Below, piece by piece: positions 20,522 to 31,339 of a DNA stretch of 64,000 nucleotides (positions are counted from its first letter, which is position 1; each line of letters starts with the position of its first letter). Source of the DNA: Icerya purchasi (lineage: Eukaryota > Arthropoda > Insecta > Hemiptera > Monophlebidae); contig CM077115.1 of NCBI GenBank assembly GCA_039619475.1, positions 445,893,292-445,957,291 on the forward strand. The letters run 5' to 3'. Under the pieces are notes generated by a model. That model saw nothing but the letters and a program-made list of their open reading frames with translations. It did not search any database and was not told where the DNA came from. The translations under genes and the position numbers were made by a program.

Positions 20522-20778
20522 TACATTCGGAACTGATTAGTAATCGTTTGATTTACATCGTTTTACAAGTGCAGTCCTATTTATATCTGCTGTGTACTGA
20601 CCTAGCGCGCATATGATGTTGTACGTGGTGGTTTGCTATTGCCTTCCACGTGATTACTAGCGATTATTTATTTATTTATTTAATTCTCGTAATAAGTTCG
20701 TCGTCGCTCGGGATCGAACCCTTGATCTCCATAACGGAAGTCAAGCGCTCTAGCAACTAGGCTATCGCAACGACGTTG
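20522..20778 (-). repeat. tRNA-derived SINE, copy 2, tRNA-like head
   Basis: On the minus strand the head (20778 to about 20700) has the A box TAGCCTAGTTGCTAGAGCGC and the perfect B box GGTTCGATCCC. The ends (GTCGTTG and CGACGAC) could pair like an acceptor stem. The body contains GCGCGCATATGATGTTGTAC and CTTCCACGTGATT, matching copy 1 at 7330-7375. Confidence 0.8.
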
Positions 20779-20889
20779 TATACCTACTGTTTGGTAATTC
20801 GGCGCGAATGATATTCCTTAACATATAAAAAAATAAAACAGCAATAAAAATAAAAATTTTATACTATTTTTAGTTCACTTTAAATAAAC

Positions 20890-21492
20890 CTTATAGGAGG
20901 CGATAAAAGTTCAACATTTTTTATAGAATCAGTTTTCGGTATCGGACGGGATATTGCTTCTTTTACAGTTTGGTCCACTATTTTCACTGCTTCGGATATC
21001 GATATATGACCTCCGGAGGAGTCCATGCGAAAATTTTTAGATAGGGTGTATTTTGTAGTGCAGAAATGATTTCCTTTGCTATGAGATGCTTTTCTAATGA
21101 AATTTAAGCAAGCTCTGTAGTGCTCCTAAACAGTCGATGCAAATTAAATTTTTCTCCGAAGAAACACTAAGGATCGCTATGAAAATAGAATAAAGCTCGA
21201 CAGACAAAGTAGGGAGTAAAGCGAAGGTAACGAGCGTCGAATTGTATCGAACTGTGATCTGATACTAGTGCGCAACCGGTTCGATTTTTTATTTTGGATC
21301 CATCGGTGAACACGATTTTATAATCTGAATACTTTGGAACAAGTTCCTGAAAGGCGCGAACTAGAATATATCATCGGTGCAATCGTTTCCTATTTCTAGT
21401 AAGGTCAAGTCAAATAGGATTAACGCTTGTTTTAGGATGCTGTATAAATTTAGTTGCTCCGTTGGGTAATTACTTACGATTCCGCAGTCCAT
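20890..21492 (-). pseudogene. LINE RNase H domain remnant
   Basis: The minus strand encodes YKIVFTDGSKIKNRTGCALV (the TDGSK motif at about 21313-21296, the first RNase H aspartate). Further down it reads AKEIISALQNTPYLKIFAWTPP, matching the last third of LINE-encoded RNase H. Several stops intervene. RNase H of this sort occurs in I-like and some R1-like LINEs. It lies in the same orientation as the ORF1 remnant at 22399-23170, and a satellite-bearing element separates them. Confidence 0.65.
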
Positions 21493-21493
21493 A

Positions 21494-22290
21494 CATACAA
21501 TGTACGGAATTCTAATAAGGTAGTTCAGAAACGACAAAAAATATCAAATAAAAATCAGTAACTCACGAACGGGGCTTGACTTATAAACTTTAAATATTAC
21601 AACTAAAATTCTCTTTAAAACGATCTATAACTTCAAACAAACTGATTACTCTGGATGGAAAAAAATCCAAAAAAATCATCAAGAATATATAATATGGAAT
21701 TTAAAAACGACCTCAAAAATTACCCTTAAAAAATTCACAACTCATCGCCGGATAACTCTGTAAAAGTGAAATTCGAAATATAAAATAAAATGCAAAAGTC
21801 CTTTCATTAAATCAAAAAATTACAGTTAAAAAATTATTTAACCCCCTTCCCCTTTTGGGCAAAAAAGAGGGAAGTTCACAAAAGTAATAGCCCGAGTAAA
21901 AACATTGGAGAAACCAAAACGTATTTCAAACATATGCATAAAGGACCGCTCCATAGGAAAAACATAGCGGAGCTTACAATTTTATATTCAGATTCTAGGA
22001 CGCCACCGAAAGCTCAAAAATGTATTCAAAAAAATTTTTTTTTTTTTTTCCGGGCATGTGATATATGTATTGTCGGAAAGCTCGCTAATTGTCGGAAACG
22101 AAACCGTAAGAGTCATTTTCTTAACGAAACTTTCGAAGTTGCCGAAAAATTCAAAAAAGCGCGAAAATGGCGTGTCCCCCCTTAACACCGCGAGTATTCT
22201 GACTAAAAATTTTAAACAAGGTTAAAAAAATGCGCATTCCCCGTATATTTGTCTAATTTGGAACGGCTATGAAGGTCGTCAGATGTAAAA
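21494..22290 (-). mobile_element. Satellite-bearing dispersed element, copy 1
   Basis: Read on the minus strand, about 22290-21900 is one unit of the ~285-bp sequence that forms the array at 60310-62600 (TTGAAC..GGCAACTTTGAAAGTTTCGTTAAGAAAATGA, GATATATCACATG). Then 21890-21494 matches the tail at 62600-62935, including TTTTTGAGGTCGTTTT, GATCGTTTTAAAGAGAATTT and ATTAGAATTCCGTACATTGT. This copy has one repeat where the 60-kb copy has about eight. Confidence 0.8.
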
Positions 22291-22398
22291 CTTTTTGCGA
22301 TAGTTGCGGCATAATTGCGTTAACTTTACACATCTACCTACAAAAATACTCAAATTGTTTAGAAAAAAAAAATATTCTTGTCCAGAGATTCAAATATA

Positions 22399-23170
22399 CT
22401 ATCTCGGAGAGGAGCGAAAGTTGCCTTTATTGATGTTGGGAGTATCGATTTGCGATTGAAACGGATCTTCGTTGTCACTTCTAGTCTCATTTTCTTGACC
22501 TGTCATACATTTATTCATCTTTTTGTTTTTACTTGTTTCGACAGTTCTAATGTCTTCCAGCTTTTTCTTGATTTGTAGCTGATAACGAGAACTTGTAGCA
22601 GCTGGAGAGCGTTTCGATGGAATTTCGGTTGCTTTTGAAGATACATTTAAAACTTCATTTTTCGCTTGAGAGAAGTTAGTTTGGTTATCGTTGCTGGAAA
22701 AGACGGGATCTTTTACAAATGTTATCAATACTTGGTATTCCCTTCTCTTCGTCAATTTCATTATCAAGCTTCGGACAGTCTTCAGCAGGATAATTTTTTT
22801 TTGATGACATCGGAAGCGTGAAAATTCTAAGTTATAAAAATTCCGCGTTTTTGTCCGTTACATTCGATGAGGAATGAAGCAAGAGTACCTCGAGTCTCCT
22901 TGTTAATCTCCCTATATTGGTGGAAAATAGTCGACGCCAAGTAACGATATGACCAAATATTTGATCATGTGGATTCAACCGTAGGAAAAAAATATTAGAT
23001 GTCATTTCAGTTTTAGAATTTTTTTGATATACTCCTCGAGAATTTCATTTGGAATGATTGAATTTACGTAAGAAAGCCTCAATTTTTTGCGTTGCCCTGA
23101 TTAGTCTTTTTCATTTGATGAAGTTCGATAGAAAAACCTTCATGTTTTTCAATGAATTTATTTACTAGTT
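22399..23170 (-). pseudogene. LINE ORF1 (gag-like) remnant
   Basis: The minus strand reads NIFFLRLNPHDQIFGHIVTW then RRLFSTNIG (about 22985-22900), a pattern known from ORF1 proteins of insect I/X-type LINEs. A degenerate zinc knuckle follows (RFRCHQKKNYPAEDC, about 22820-22770, with the first cysteine and the histidine replaced), then a Ser/Lys-rich tail open over 122 codons (22767-22399). Frame changes separate the parts. It is likely a dead ORF1, perhaps from the same insertion as the RNase H fragment. Confidence 0.5.
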
Positions 23171-23174
23171 TTTA

Positions 23175-25690
23175 AGTCGTTAAGTGTAGTATAATTTGAG
23201 TTTAACTTACCTTGGCAGTGGTAACCCTTAGCTGGCGTGTCCAAAGGGGAGTTAAAAAAATAAATAAATAAAATAATCGTTTTTATTATTTTCCGCCTCA
23301 TGCAATTAAAAAAAAAAAAAAAAAAGTAATTCCGGTGTTACAAATCAGGTAGTTTAAAATGTCAATATGTCTATTTTTAATAGTTTTAATTTTTTGTTCT
23401 ATAATGAAATTAAAAGGTTGGAAGTTTATAACAATCTATTAATCAATTTTCTAATTTCAATTTAAAATTCTGACAGAAGACTAAAAACAAGCGAAAATCA
23501 TTCGTCATCACAGAGAAACTCGCTTTCCCGCGTAAAAGATAAGTAACAGTCTCACCTAGGGAAAAATTAAGCTAAAATGCCCATGTTACAAACGGGCACA
23601 TCAACTTCAACAATATGATGATAGTATGAATAACAAAAGAAATCTGTATTACAACTTTTTCCAAAAATTAGAAATACAGCGAAAGTAAATCAAGCTGAAT
23701 ATATACTCCCCAAAACTCTGTATGCACATGTTGAAAACTAACCCAAGTGCTCTGTCTGTGTAGGGAGAGGGCGCAAAAAATAATCTTATTTCCTGTACCA
23801 GAGCTCAGAAACTAACACAAATGTTCTTTCGTGGCTCTAAAATTCACCCCAGGCTGAATTTGCGCTCTTTTCAGTTCCAATAATCTAGCGGAATTTTCAA
23901 AAGTTGAACCCCACTACGGGCCGGAAACGCAAAATTCACCCGAGTCCGAAGCCTAGGTAAATTTTTTCATTATTTGCTGCTTCGACGTTACCTTGAGCCT
24001 GCTAGGCTTTCAATTATATCGTTAAGCACTCCTTACTTGCTTGATAAAAAATGCTCAAGAAAATGAAAGGGACATAAGAGACGGAATCAAGAAGAACATT
24101 AGGCGATAAGAAATTACACCGATCAGTGGCTTTGAGGTACAAAAAATTGTGTACATTTCCCGGTTCCAAACAATGTAGAGTAATCTGCATCCGCGTAATC
24201 GTTATATTTCGCTATTAATTTCTTTATTAGCACCATTATCCGTGTGTAAGAAACTTTGCTGATCGGCCAATATGTAATTTCGAATTTAGATGTTTGCTGT
24301 AAGAACCTTTAGTAAAATCAAAAACTGCGTGTAATCACATACCTCTTCCTTTGGAGAAATTTAAATATATAAAATTTATCAAATTAATCTTTATTAGGTA
24401 CATCGGTTCTCTTCATTTGAATAGATATTTTTCGTAACAAAAAACAATCATACCCTATATGTAAACATTAATGACTACGTCATTCTTGCACTGGGGGGGG
24501 GGGGACCAAGAACATCTTGAAATGAAATTTTTCAACGTTTTTGCGTCACGTTTACGGTAGGAATGATATTCTTACCGCCGGGGATAATAAAAAAATCCTG
24601 TAATGAAATCTGTAACGTTTTTACGTCACGCTTACAAGATATTTATTCAGCGTACAATTTACAGCAGTTTAATTTCGCTTCTCTGAAAAATGATTTTACG
24701 ATTATTGATTGAAATAGAAAAAACGTGAAAGAAGGAGATAATACAAGATCAATATTAAATTAAAAAATAAGAAATGTTTACTTTATTTTAAAACAGTATC
24801 TTATCATTTTGCGCTGTTGTTAGTAACTTTGCCAAAATAAATGAAAAACATGCACGGATAATAGTAACGGTAGTTTTAGTAGTTTTAGTAGTTTTAGTAG
24901 TTTTAGTAGTTTTAGTAGTTTTAGTAGTTTTAGTAGTAGTGGTAATGATAATAATAATTTTTCGAGTTACATCTGCTTGCTGAAATTGTAAATAATCGCT
25001 GTACGCAAATGTACAGACACACATAAAGACACGATGCACGCGCACTTGCCATATGTACATGACGACAAGCCAAGAACGGAGAATTCATTAACGGATAGAA
25101 ATTTATCGAGATTTTAACGTGGGAGTATCTAAATGGAAATCGTATGTATCGAAACAATTTCTATGTGTACAAAATGATATAACGATTAACTATGTATCTT
25201 ATGTGGTATTCACCGCAAAAAGAGATTTAAGTACTTTTTTTTTTTTTTTTTTTTACTTCGAACATCAACGCCAAGGAGAAAGTCTGCTATGTCGCATCCA
25301 GCATTTTTTGTTTTTTTTTTATTTTTTATAACGCAGATGAGAAAAAAATAATGCGTCGACAAATAAACAAAAAAAATTCGGAATATTATAGAGAAATCTA
25401 TCCATGATCGTGTTTTAGTATAAAATTATGTATCACCCTGATGGTTAAATATAAGTAATTTGAAATGAAAATAAGATACATAAGTATAAGAAACACATTT
25501 AAATATATAATTTACGTATTCTACACGGAAATGTTTTCAGACGATGTCCATCTTCAGCTGGAAAAATGGAATTTATAACGTAAACAATAAAAATTTAAAA
25601 CGCGAACATGAAATTGAGAATATTCGCTAAGGAATATCAGAAACAAATTAAAAGTTATCAGAACAGACAAATCATTAATTTAGAAGAATA
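23175..25690. other. Intergenic DNA with low-complexity tracts
   Basis: A G-run at 24493-24504 is followed by two similar blocks about 80 bp apart (AACGTTTTTGCGTCACGTTTAC at 24534 and AACGTTTTTACGTCACGCTTAC at 24612), a small direct duplication. No gene was recognised. Confidence 0.4.
24868..24945. repeat. 9-bp tandem repeat (GTAGTTTTA)n
   Basis: About eight perfect copies of a 9-bp unit. On the minus strand they encode Lys-Thr-Thr repeats, which explains a long spurious frame. Confidence 0.95.
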
Positions 25691-25696
25691 ATAATA

Positions 25697-25947
25697 CAGG
25701 GTGCGGCAGCATAACTTGCTTCCTTTTTTTTTAAAGGAGCCATTTTTTTTCTACTAAATTTTGTTAAATAGAAATAATAAAGCAGAAAATCGAAACAACA
25801 TACTCTAGATCCCCCATTGGCTATGCTTCTTCAGCTTCTCGCAGTTTTATTTTGATTTTCTGCTTTATTATTTCTCTTTAACAAAATTTAGTAGAAAAAA
25901 AATGGCTCCTTTAAAAAAAAAGAAGCAAGTTATGCTGCCGCACCCTG
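25697..25947. mobile_element. Palindromic MITE, GGGTGCGGCAGC family, copy 2
   Basis: The left end CAGGGTGCGGCAGCATAACT and its exact complement on the right are flanked by TA (25695-25696 and 25948-25949). The arms are about 100 bp each and near-perfect (AAATTTTGTTAAA, AATAATAAAGCAGAAAATC), with a centre of about 50 bp. It is less decayed than copy 1. The TA duplication implies a Tc1/mariner-type transposase in trans. Confidence 0.88.
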
Positions 25948-25984
25948 TATAAGAAACAAGCGTTCAGTCAAGCACGACGTTTCA

Positions 25985-27136
25985 TGCGCTGACAATTCCG
26001 TACGTTAAGTTAAAGAAAACCACAATATTTATGTTTACATAATACTAAATGGAAAACAAAGAAATCTGATTTTTCGTACCACAAAAAATCAGTTCTCGCG
26101 TCTTTTTAAACTTTTTGCTAACTTTGAAAATTTCGTTAAGGAAACGAAGTACGGTTTTGTTCCGGGCAAATAGCGATCCTCCCAACAATATAATTACATG
26201 CAAAGAGAGAAAAAATTTTTTTTTGTCAAAATTTTCGATAGGTCCTTTACGTGTATATGTTTGAAATACGTTTCAGTTTGCTCAACTTTGCTACACGGGT
26301 TATTACTTACGTAAAGTTCATTCTTTTTGTTGTTTTTGTCCCAAGGCGGCCGCCGGTGGGTAAATCATAACCGTAACTTTTTGATTTCATGAAAGAGTTT
26401 CTGCGTTTTAATATTTCGAATTTTTCATTTTTAAAGAATTATCCTCCGATGACGAGTATGAATTTTTCAAGGTTGATTTTTGAGGTCGTTTTAAATTCCA
26501 CGTTATACGAGTATTGTACGGAATCCTAAAAATTGGGGATACACGTCATGGTTATGTAAGGAACTGGAAAAAACCAAGAAAATCAATGTAATACGAAAAA
26601 GCGTGCGAAAAAAAAATAAGAAATACGAGTATATATATAAAAATTTAGAGAAAAAGGAAATGAAAATTAAAAAAAAATAAACGTAAAAAAGTAATAATTA
26701 TGAAAACTGTAGGAAAATCCAAAGATAAAATGAAAAGACAAAGCAGAAAATAACTAAACGTTTTTATTATTAGAAACCTGTGAACAGCTAAACATGGGGA
26801 CCATGGCAAAAGACAAATATTATTTGAAAAACTATATATATATATATATATTTAAATTTAAAATTTTTCTATTGAAAAAGGTGTTGCTGTTTGGTATTTC
26901 GGTAGGTTTAATGTGTTAGATTCATATTTGTTTATATGGTAATTTTCAGCTATGTTCATGACTTTTTCTTTGTTGTATACGGCTAGAAATATGATTATGT
27001 TCACAGAACCTTAGAAAAGTCGTTAACAGTCTTAGCTATATCATACGCTCAGGGTTATTCCGTATGTTAAGTTAACTTATATTTACATAATATGTTAAAT
27101 TCAAAAAAAAAAAAAAAAAAGAAATCTGATTTTTCC
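25985..27136. repeat. Pair of ~100-bp direct repeats about 1.06 kb apart
   Basis: About 25985-26085 and 27047-27136 share ATTCCGTA.GTTAAGTTAA, ATTTACATAATA and AAAGAAATCTGATTTTTC in the same orientation. A third partial match is at 58825-58870 (AGTCAAGCATGAGGTTTCAT, GATTCCGTATG). A satellite-bearing element lies between the first two. They could be two copies of one dispersed repeat or a local duplication. Confidence 0.55.
26086..26540 (+). mobile_element. Satellite-bearing dispersed element, copy 2
   Basis: It contains one unit of the ~285-bp repeat (AACTTTGAAAATTTCGTTAA, GAAACGAAGTACGG, AAATAGCGATCCT) followed by a shortened version of the shared tail (GTAACTTTTTGATTTCATGAA, GATTTTTGAGGTCGTTTTAA) that ends at TACGGAATCCTAAAAAT, the same end as at 62943. 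Confidence 0.7.
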
Positions 27137-27295
27137 CGCTGCAAACAAGAAGAAACACATGATGTTTTGCGACACGGTTTTATTAGGGGGAAGAAGAAAA
27201 TAGTGAGATTGAGCTGATGAAAAAGTTTTATGATGCGAAGTTGGAGATTTTCTATGAAAAAAGTGAGATTTAGGATGGGAAGTAATCAGATACAC
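26545..27295. other. AT-rich intergenic DNA
   Basis: A (TA)n run lies at 26833-26849 and A-rich tracts surround it. No gene was found. Confidence 0.45.
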
Positions 27296-27299
27296 CCGC

Positions 27300-28463
27300 A
27301 AGAGCTTTTTTAAACCGGCAGGCTTCGTTGACGGAAATGTTCTCAAAAGCCATTATTTTTCCTAACTCGAGCTGTTCTCGGAAGACAGGGCATTGACGAG
27401 AACTAGTTTGACCTCCTCAATTAAGAAATATATGTAGGTTGCGTGAAAGGCTCGGAGCACTCGTTAGATCGATGCGATTCACCACACATTTGTGTTACAA
27501 CGAGGTTTACTGCGACACATTTTTTTCCGTGTGACCAAAACGGAAGCAGGCCCGACATTGAATGGGAGCTTTTACGCCATGTTCCACTAGAACATCGGAG
27601 GTGAAAGTAATGGACAAACTCGGGAATTTTATGGGGGAAGAAATTTAATCTCGACTAAAGGAATAGGTCCTTCGCCATGTCGCTTTTTAAGACGTCGAAT
27701 AGAGATACAACTGAGACTGACGATGTTATATCTTTGCAAAGGTCGTCTTCCGAGACATGTATCTGTCGGAATATCCCTTACAATGCCGAACGAAAATAAA
27801 AGCGAGCTCGGAGTCTTTAAGTTTATGCTCTTCTAATAAGTTACTATCTAATAGAAACTCAATGGCTAAGCAAAATGTCATTAAAAAATAATCCGTACCT
27901 ATTCCCAACCGGCTCGCACAATTTCCTAAATTGCTGCGTTTTGCTAAAGAGGAATTTCGCGGCAGCAACACTGCCGGTATTTTCATCCGAAAGAGATTGT
28001 ATCTGAACGGAACCAGTGAAATTAGCAGGAAAAAGATCGATACCTCGTTCAGTTTAACTAGCGGCGTTTGCTACTATTTCGTTTCAAATAATCACCATTG
28101 TTGTGAGCGATGATATTAGAGCATTGTTATAATTGTTATTGCCACTGTTGCTATTATTATTTGCACTATTATCGTTACAATAATTATTATTTTTAAGCAA
28201 TGTACATTGTAACATTTGAATTATTTCGATCAAAATTTTTTTATATTGAAATTATCGCTTATAAATTCGGAATTATCGGATGAACGAAGGTCGGCCTGTG
28301 AGAGCCCGAGCTCCTTAACCGCTAAGTCCGCTTTTAGTGACACTGGACTACCAGGCTTCGTCGTTAACGAGTCCACCTTCTTTAAGTTAACAGATAAGCC
28401 AGGTTTATAAGGGGCCGCCGAGCGCCCTCCAGAAGATGAACTCATCATTCGCCAGTTTAGCAA
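27300..28463 (-). pseudogene. LINE ORF1 (gag-like, CCHC) remnant, I-like
   Basis: The minus strand starts at 28463 with MSSSSGGRSAAPYKPGLSVN and stays open 77 codons. After frame changes, it reads VRDIPTDT, RRLKKRHGEGPIPLVEIKFL (about 27690-27640), then a perfect zinc knuckle CRACFRFGHTEKKC (C-x2-C-x4-H-x4-C, about 27575-27515), CGESHRSNEC and CPVFREQLELGKIMAFENIS (about 27395-27340). This is the layout of ORF1 of I-type insect LINEs, an RNA-binding nucleocapsid-like protein. Multiple frameshifts make it non-functional. It faces away from the reverse transcriptase at 28960-31330. Confidence 0.65.
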
Positions 28464-28469
28464 CGAAAT

Positions 28470-28955
28470 GTATAAGAAAAAACGAAAGATGACAGAGAGG
28501 GAGCGAGAAAATAAAAGAAGAATTGTAAATAGTACGAAGATGGTTAGAACAACCGTAGCAGCGGAGAAAAATATAATTCGAAATTACCTAAACTGAAATT
28601 AGATTATTACACATAAACGAATAATAATAGAAATCGAGATAACAACGCGAAAGAAAATCAATTTCTAATAGAAAATGGAACACAATCTCACCGACTGCGC
28701 TGATAAGACTAATAACACAGAAAACACGACGACACGACTTATCGCGATAACGGTATCACTAATTTATCTCTGTTACCAGAAAATTGTACTTTTATTTCTA
28801 TTGTTTTATTTTATTTCATCCATTTCGTTTGTTTTATCTCTGTTTTGTTGTTTAATTTTTGATTTCAGTCGCTAATTTAAATTTAAATTAATTCCCGACT
28901 TCTCTTTTTTGGGAGGGAACCCTATTCTAATCCCCTCCACACCACTGGGAAAAGC
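28470..28955. other. Region between inverted LINE ORF1 and forward LINE RT
   Basis: No conserved coding was recognised. It may include the LINE 5' UTR in inverted orientation and the inversion junction. Confidence 0.35.
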
Positions 28956-28959
28956 ATCA

Positions 28960-31335
28960 CTAATAATACCGTTGTACAGATTAAAACGACTAGAAAAACT
29001 AATGAAACTGTTTCGTCATTTTATCTGCTTCTAAAGGCAATATTGTCTCGGTAGAAATTTTTCGAGGTCTTCCGCATGGATCGTGTCTGAGTGCTACACT
29101 TTTCAACATTTACTTTCACAGTCTCGCTACTCTTAACATCCCTTCTAGGTCCTTATTCTTCGCTGACGACATTCTCGTCTAATGCTCCTCTAATAATCTT
29201 TCTTCTGCCAATGAGGAGCCTAAATTCCTCCTTTGCTATTTTGGAACTATCGTTGTCTTCTCTTCATCTTTCTATTTCCACTCAGAAGTCTGCCTCTGTA
29301 ATTTTTACATTTCTTTAACTGTTCCTTAGTTAACCTTTTCCTGTGTCAACTCTTCATTCCTCTAGTTAACTCCTTCTCCTATCTTGCTGTCATTCTTAAT
29401 AGTAATTTATCTTTTTTTGGGATCATATCAACTATCTCTATGTACATCGGCTCTCAAGAGATTAAATTTCCTAAAAGCGTTGTCCCCCCGGAAATTGGGT
29501 GGCGATCCGTATATTCTCCTCATACTCTATAGATCCATTATTCTTTCTCTAAATTGGACTATATTGTTCTTTTCTTTATGCCAGTGCTCCCAAATCCTTA
29601 CCAAACTTTATCGCATCCAAAACTCTTGTCTTCGCCTCTGTATTGGTGCTCTGAATTCTTCTCCAACTCCCGCTCTCCTGGCCGAAACTGGCTTCCTTCC
29701 TTTATTCATTCGAAGACTTTATCTCGGTGAAAGATTTATGATTAAACGTCTTCATATTCCTCATTCGGAACTCGTGAATTCCTATCAACATATTATTCCG
29801 GACAACTGGCGTTTTTCTCCTCGAAAAATTCCAGTTCTTTCACACATCTCCACCCGACTTATCCTCTTTTCTCACTTTATCCTTTAACAAATCTCCGTAC
29901 TTCACTTACAACTTCTTAGAACTGTCGTTTTCTCCCAAGCTAGTTTCTCTTCCCTCTAACATTATAAATCTCTTCCGTTTCTTGCAATACATAACGAATT
30001 TAACGAAACTCTACACTCACTTTTTCCAGCTCGCAGCATGGTTTTTACGGATGGCTCAAAATTTGCTTCGGGTGTGTCGGAACTGCTTTTATTCTTCCTG
30101 ATATCAAAACTATTCCGAGTCTTTTCAACTTCCTTCCTTTTCTTCTATCTTTTTAGCAGAATCCATGGCTATTTTTTTTTGTATCCTCTGTTACGATATT
30201 TTCGAATAGTTTGGTTTATTTTGTTGTAATTTTAATGCATGTGTAGCGCCCGATTTTCGAACCGCCATTTTTTTGTGACCGCCCGTTGATCGGCTAAGAC
30301 AGCCGAGGTCGATATCCTTTGCCTATTCGTTCCGCGCCGTCTCCAGGCATTTGGAAACACGTGTTGTCTGTTTTGCCGACCATATTTTTTATTGTTCTAC
30401 TCTCGCCTTTCGTTATATTCGCTCTCCGCTCGTAGTCGTCGTTAGGCCTTTGCTCGTCGCTGGCCTTTGTGGCAATAATTCGTTCGTTTCGTTAATGTTC
30501 GTTCTCTATCGGGCTATGAATTAAACGTTTCAAACATCAACTTATTAATTTTTAAATAATTCGTATTTAATTCCTCAACATCCTCAACATCCAATTTTTT
30601 ATCGAAATTTGTCATATGCTCCGATTCGAAAAGCGTTTTATTAGCCACCTCATCTCCCTTCCCTAAACCATCGTCAGATCCTATTATTCTTTTTATATTC
30701 GTTCCTTAATTTATATAATTTATTAACATCCCGTTCTATCCTAATTGACCTGGATTACGAGGAGCCACTGCGGCATCGTTAGTAACGATCTTGCCGATTC
30801 GTTGGCATGTCTAGCTGCAGTAAATGGCCGTTTCATAGACAGATTACCCATCACAAAATGTCTCTGTCCACTCTCTTATCGTTTTCACCGTGACTACTGA
30901 TCTCTTTATCCGTCTCTTTTCTCCAATCCTAATTAACCTTGCTATACAACCCTCTCCATCCACTTCTTCCTGGTTTAATAATTTTCCCTGCATCAGCCGT
31001 TCTGTTATTTCTTCCATAATTCGTTTTAATCACAGCCTCTGCTTCCTGCCTCGCTCTTTCGTTTTAATATTGTTCAGTTTCTCCTTTATGCCTCTGTCAT
31101 CCTCCTATCTTAAATTTGACCTGTGATGTAAATCACCTACTATTAGTCGAATGCTCATCTATCTCCTCGGAACGCGCAGTCCTTTATCCTAATTTGCTTG
31201 GCCTTGGCCTTCCGACCTCTTACTGTGCCCACCTACATTCTTGCTCTTCCTTCTCCTTCCGTTGTTCCTGTACTTTCATTTCTTCTGTAAAGCGTTCGAA
31301 TTGTGGTTTTAGTCAAGAATCTGAAAAATAGAAAC
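28960..31335 (+). pseudogene. I-like LINE ORF2 remnant: RT, RNase H and C-terminal CCHC
   Basis: Plus strand, in order: IFRGLPHGSCLSATLFNIYF (29060-29115), FFADDILV with the catalytic pair (about 29155-29178), KLGGDPYILLILYRSIILSL (29490-29550), LYRIQNSCLRLCIGALNSSP (about 29605-29665), LLAETGFLPLFIRRLYLGER, RNase H start MVFTDGSKFASGV (30038), LAESMAIFFCIL (about 30150-30190), SDSKSVLLA (about 30618-30645), and CDVNHLLLVECSS (31119-31155) with YPNLLGLGLPTSYC. Many stops and shifts. About 340-390 bases of foreign sequence split the RNase H domain (see 30242). The end resembles the LINE fragment at 10049-10203. Confidence 0.75.
30242..30589. mobile_element. Probable solo LTR or similar insertion inside LINE RNase H
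   Basis: RNase H motifs that should be about 70 bases apart (AESMA and SDSKS) are about 465 bases apart here. The extra block is less AT-rich, starts TGTAGCGCCCG and ends in CCTCAACA, so it has TG...CA borders. It contains a TATA-like stretch (about 30388) and a late AATTAAA. These fit a solo LTR of about 340 bp. I do not find a convincing 4-6 bp target duplication, so the assignment is tentative while the insertion itself is well supported. Confidence 0.4.
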
Positions 31336-31339
31336 ATAG

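Noticed and set aside
20700..20778. A genuine tRNA gene
   Set aside because: It has good A and B boxes and a pairable acceptor stem, but it is the head of a longer repeat present twice (also at 7400-7490) with shared non-tRNA body, so it is a SINE.
24493..24640. DNA transposon end with a G-run and CGTCACGTTTAC direct repeats
   Set aside because: Only a short direct duplication is visible. No inverted partner or target duplication.
24788..25060. Lys-Thr-Thr-rich 90-residue protein
   Set aside because: It is a translation of a 9-bp microsatellite.
30235..30595. Confident solo LTR with target duplication
   Set aside because: No matching 4-6 bp direct repeat at the TG...CA borders, so it is kept only as probable.
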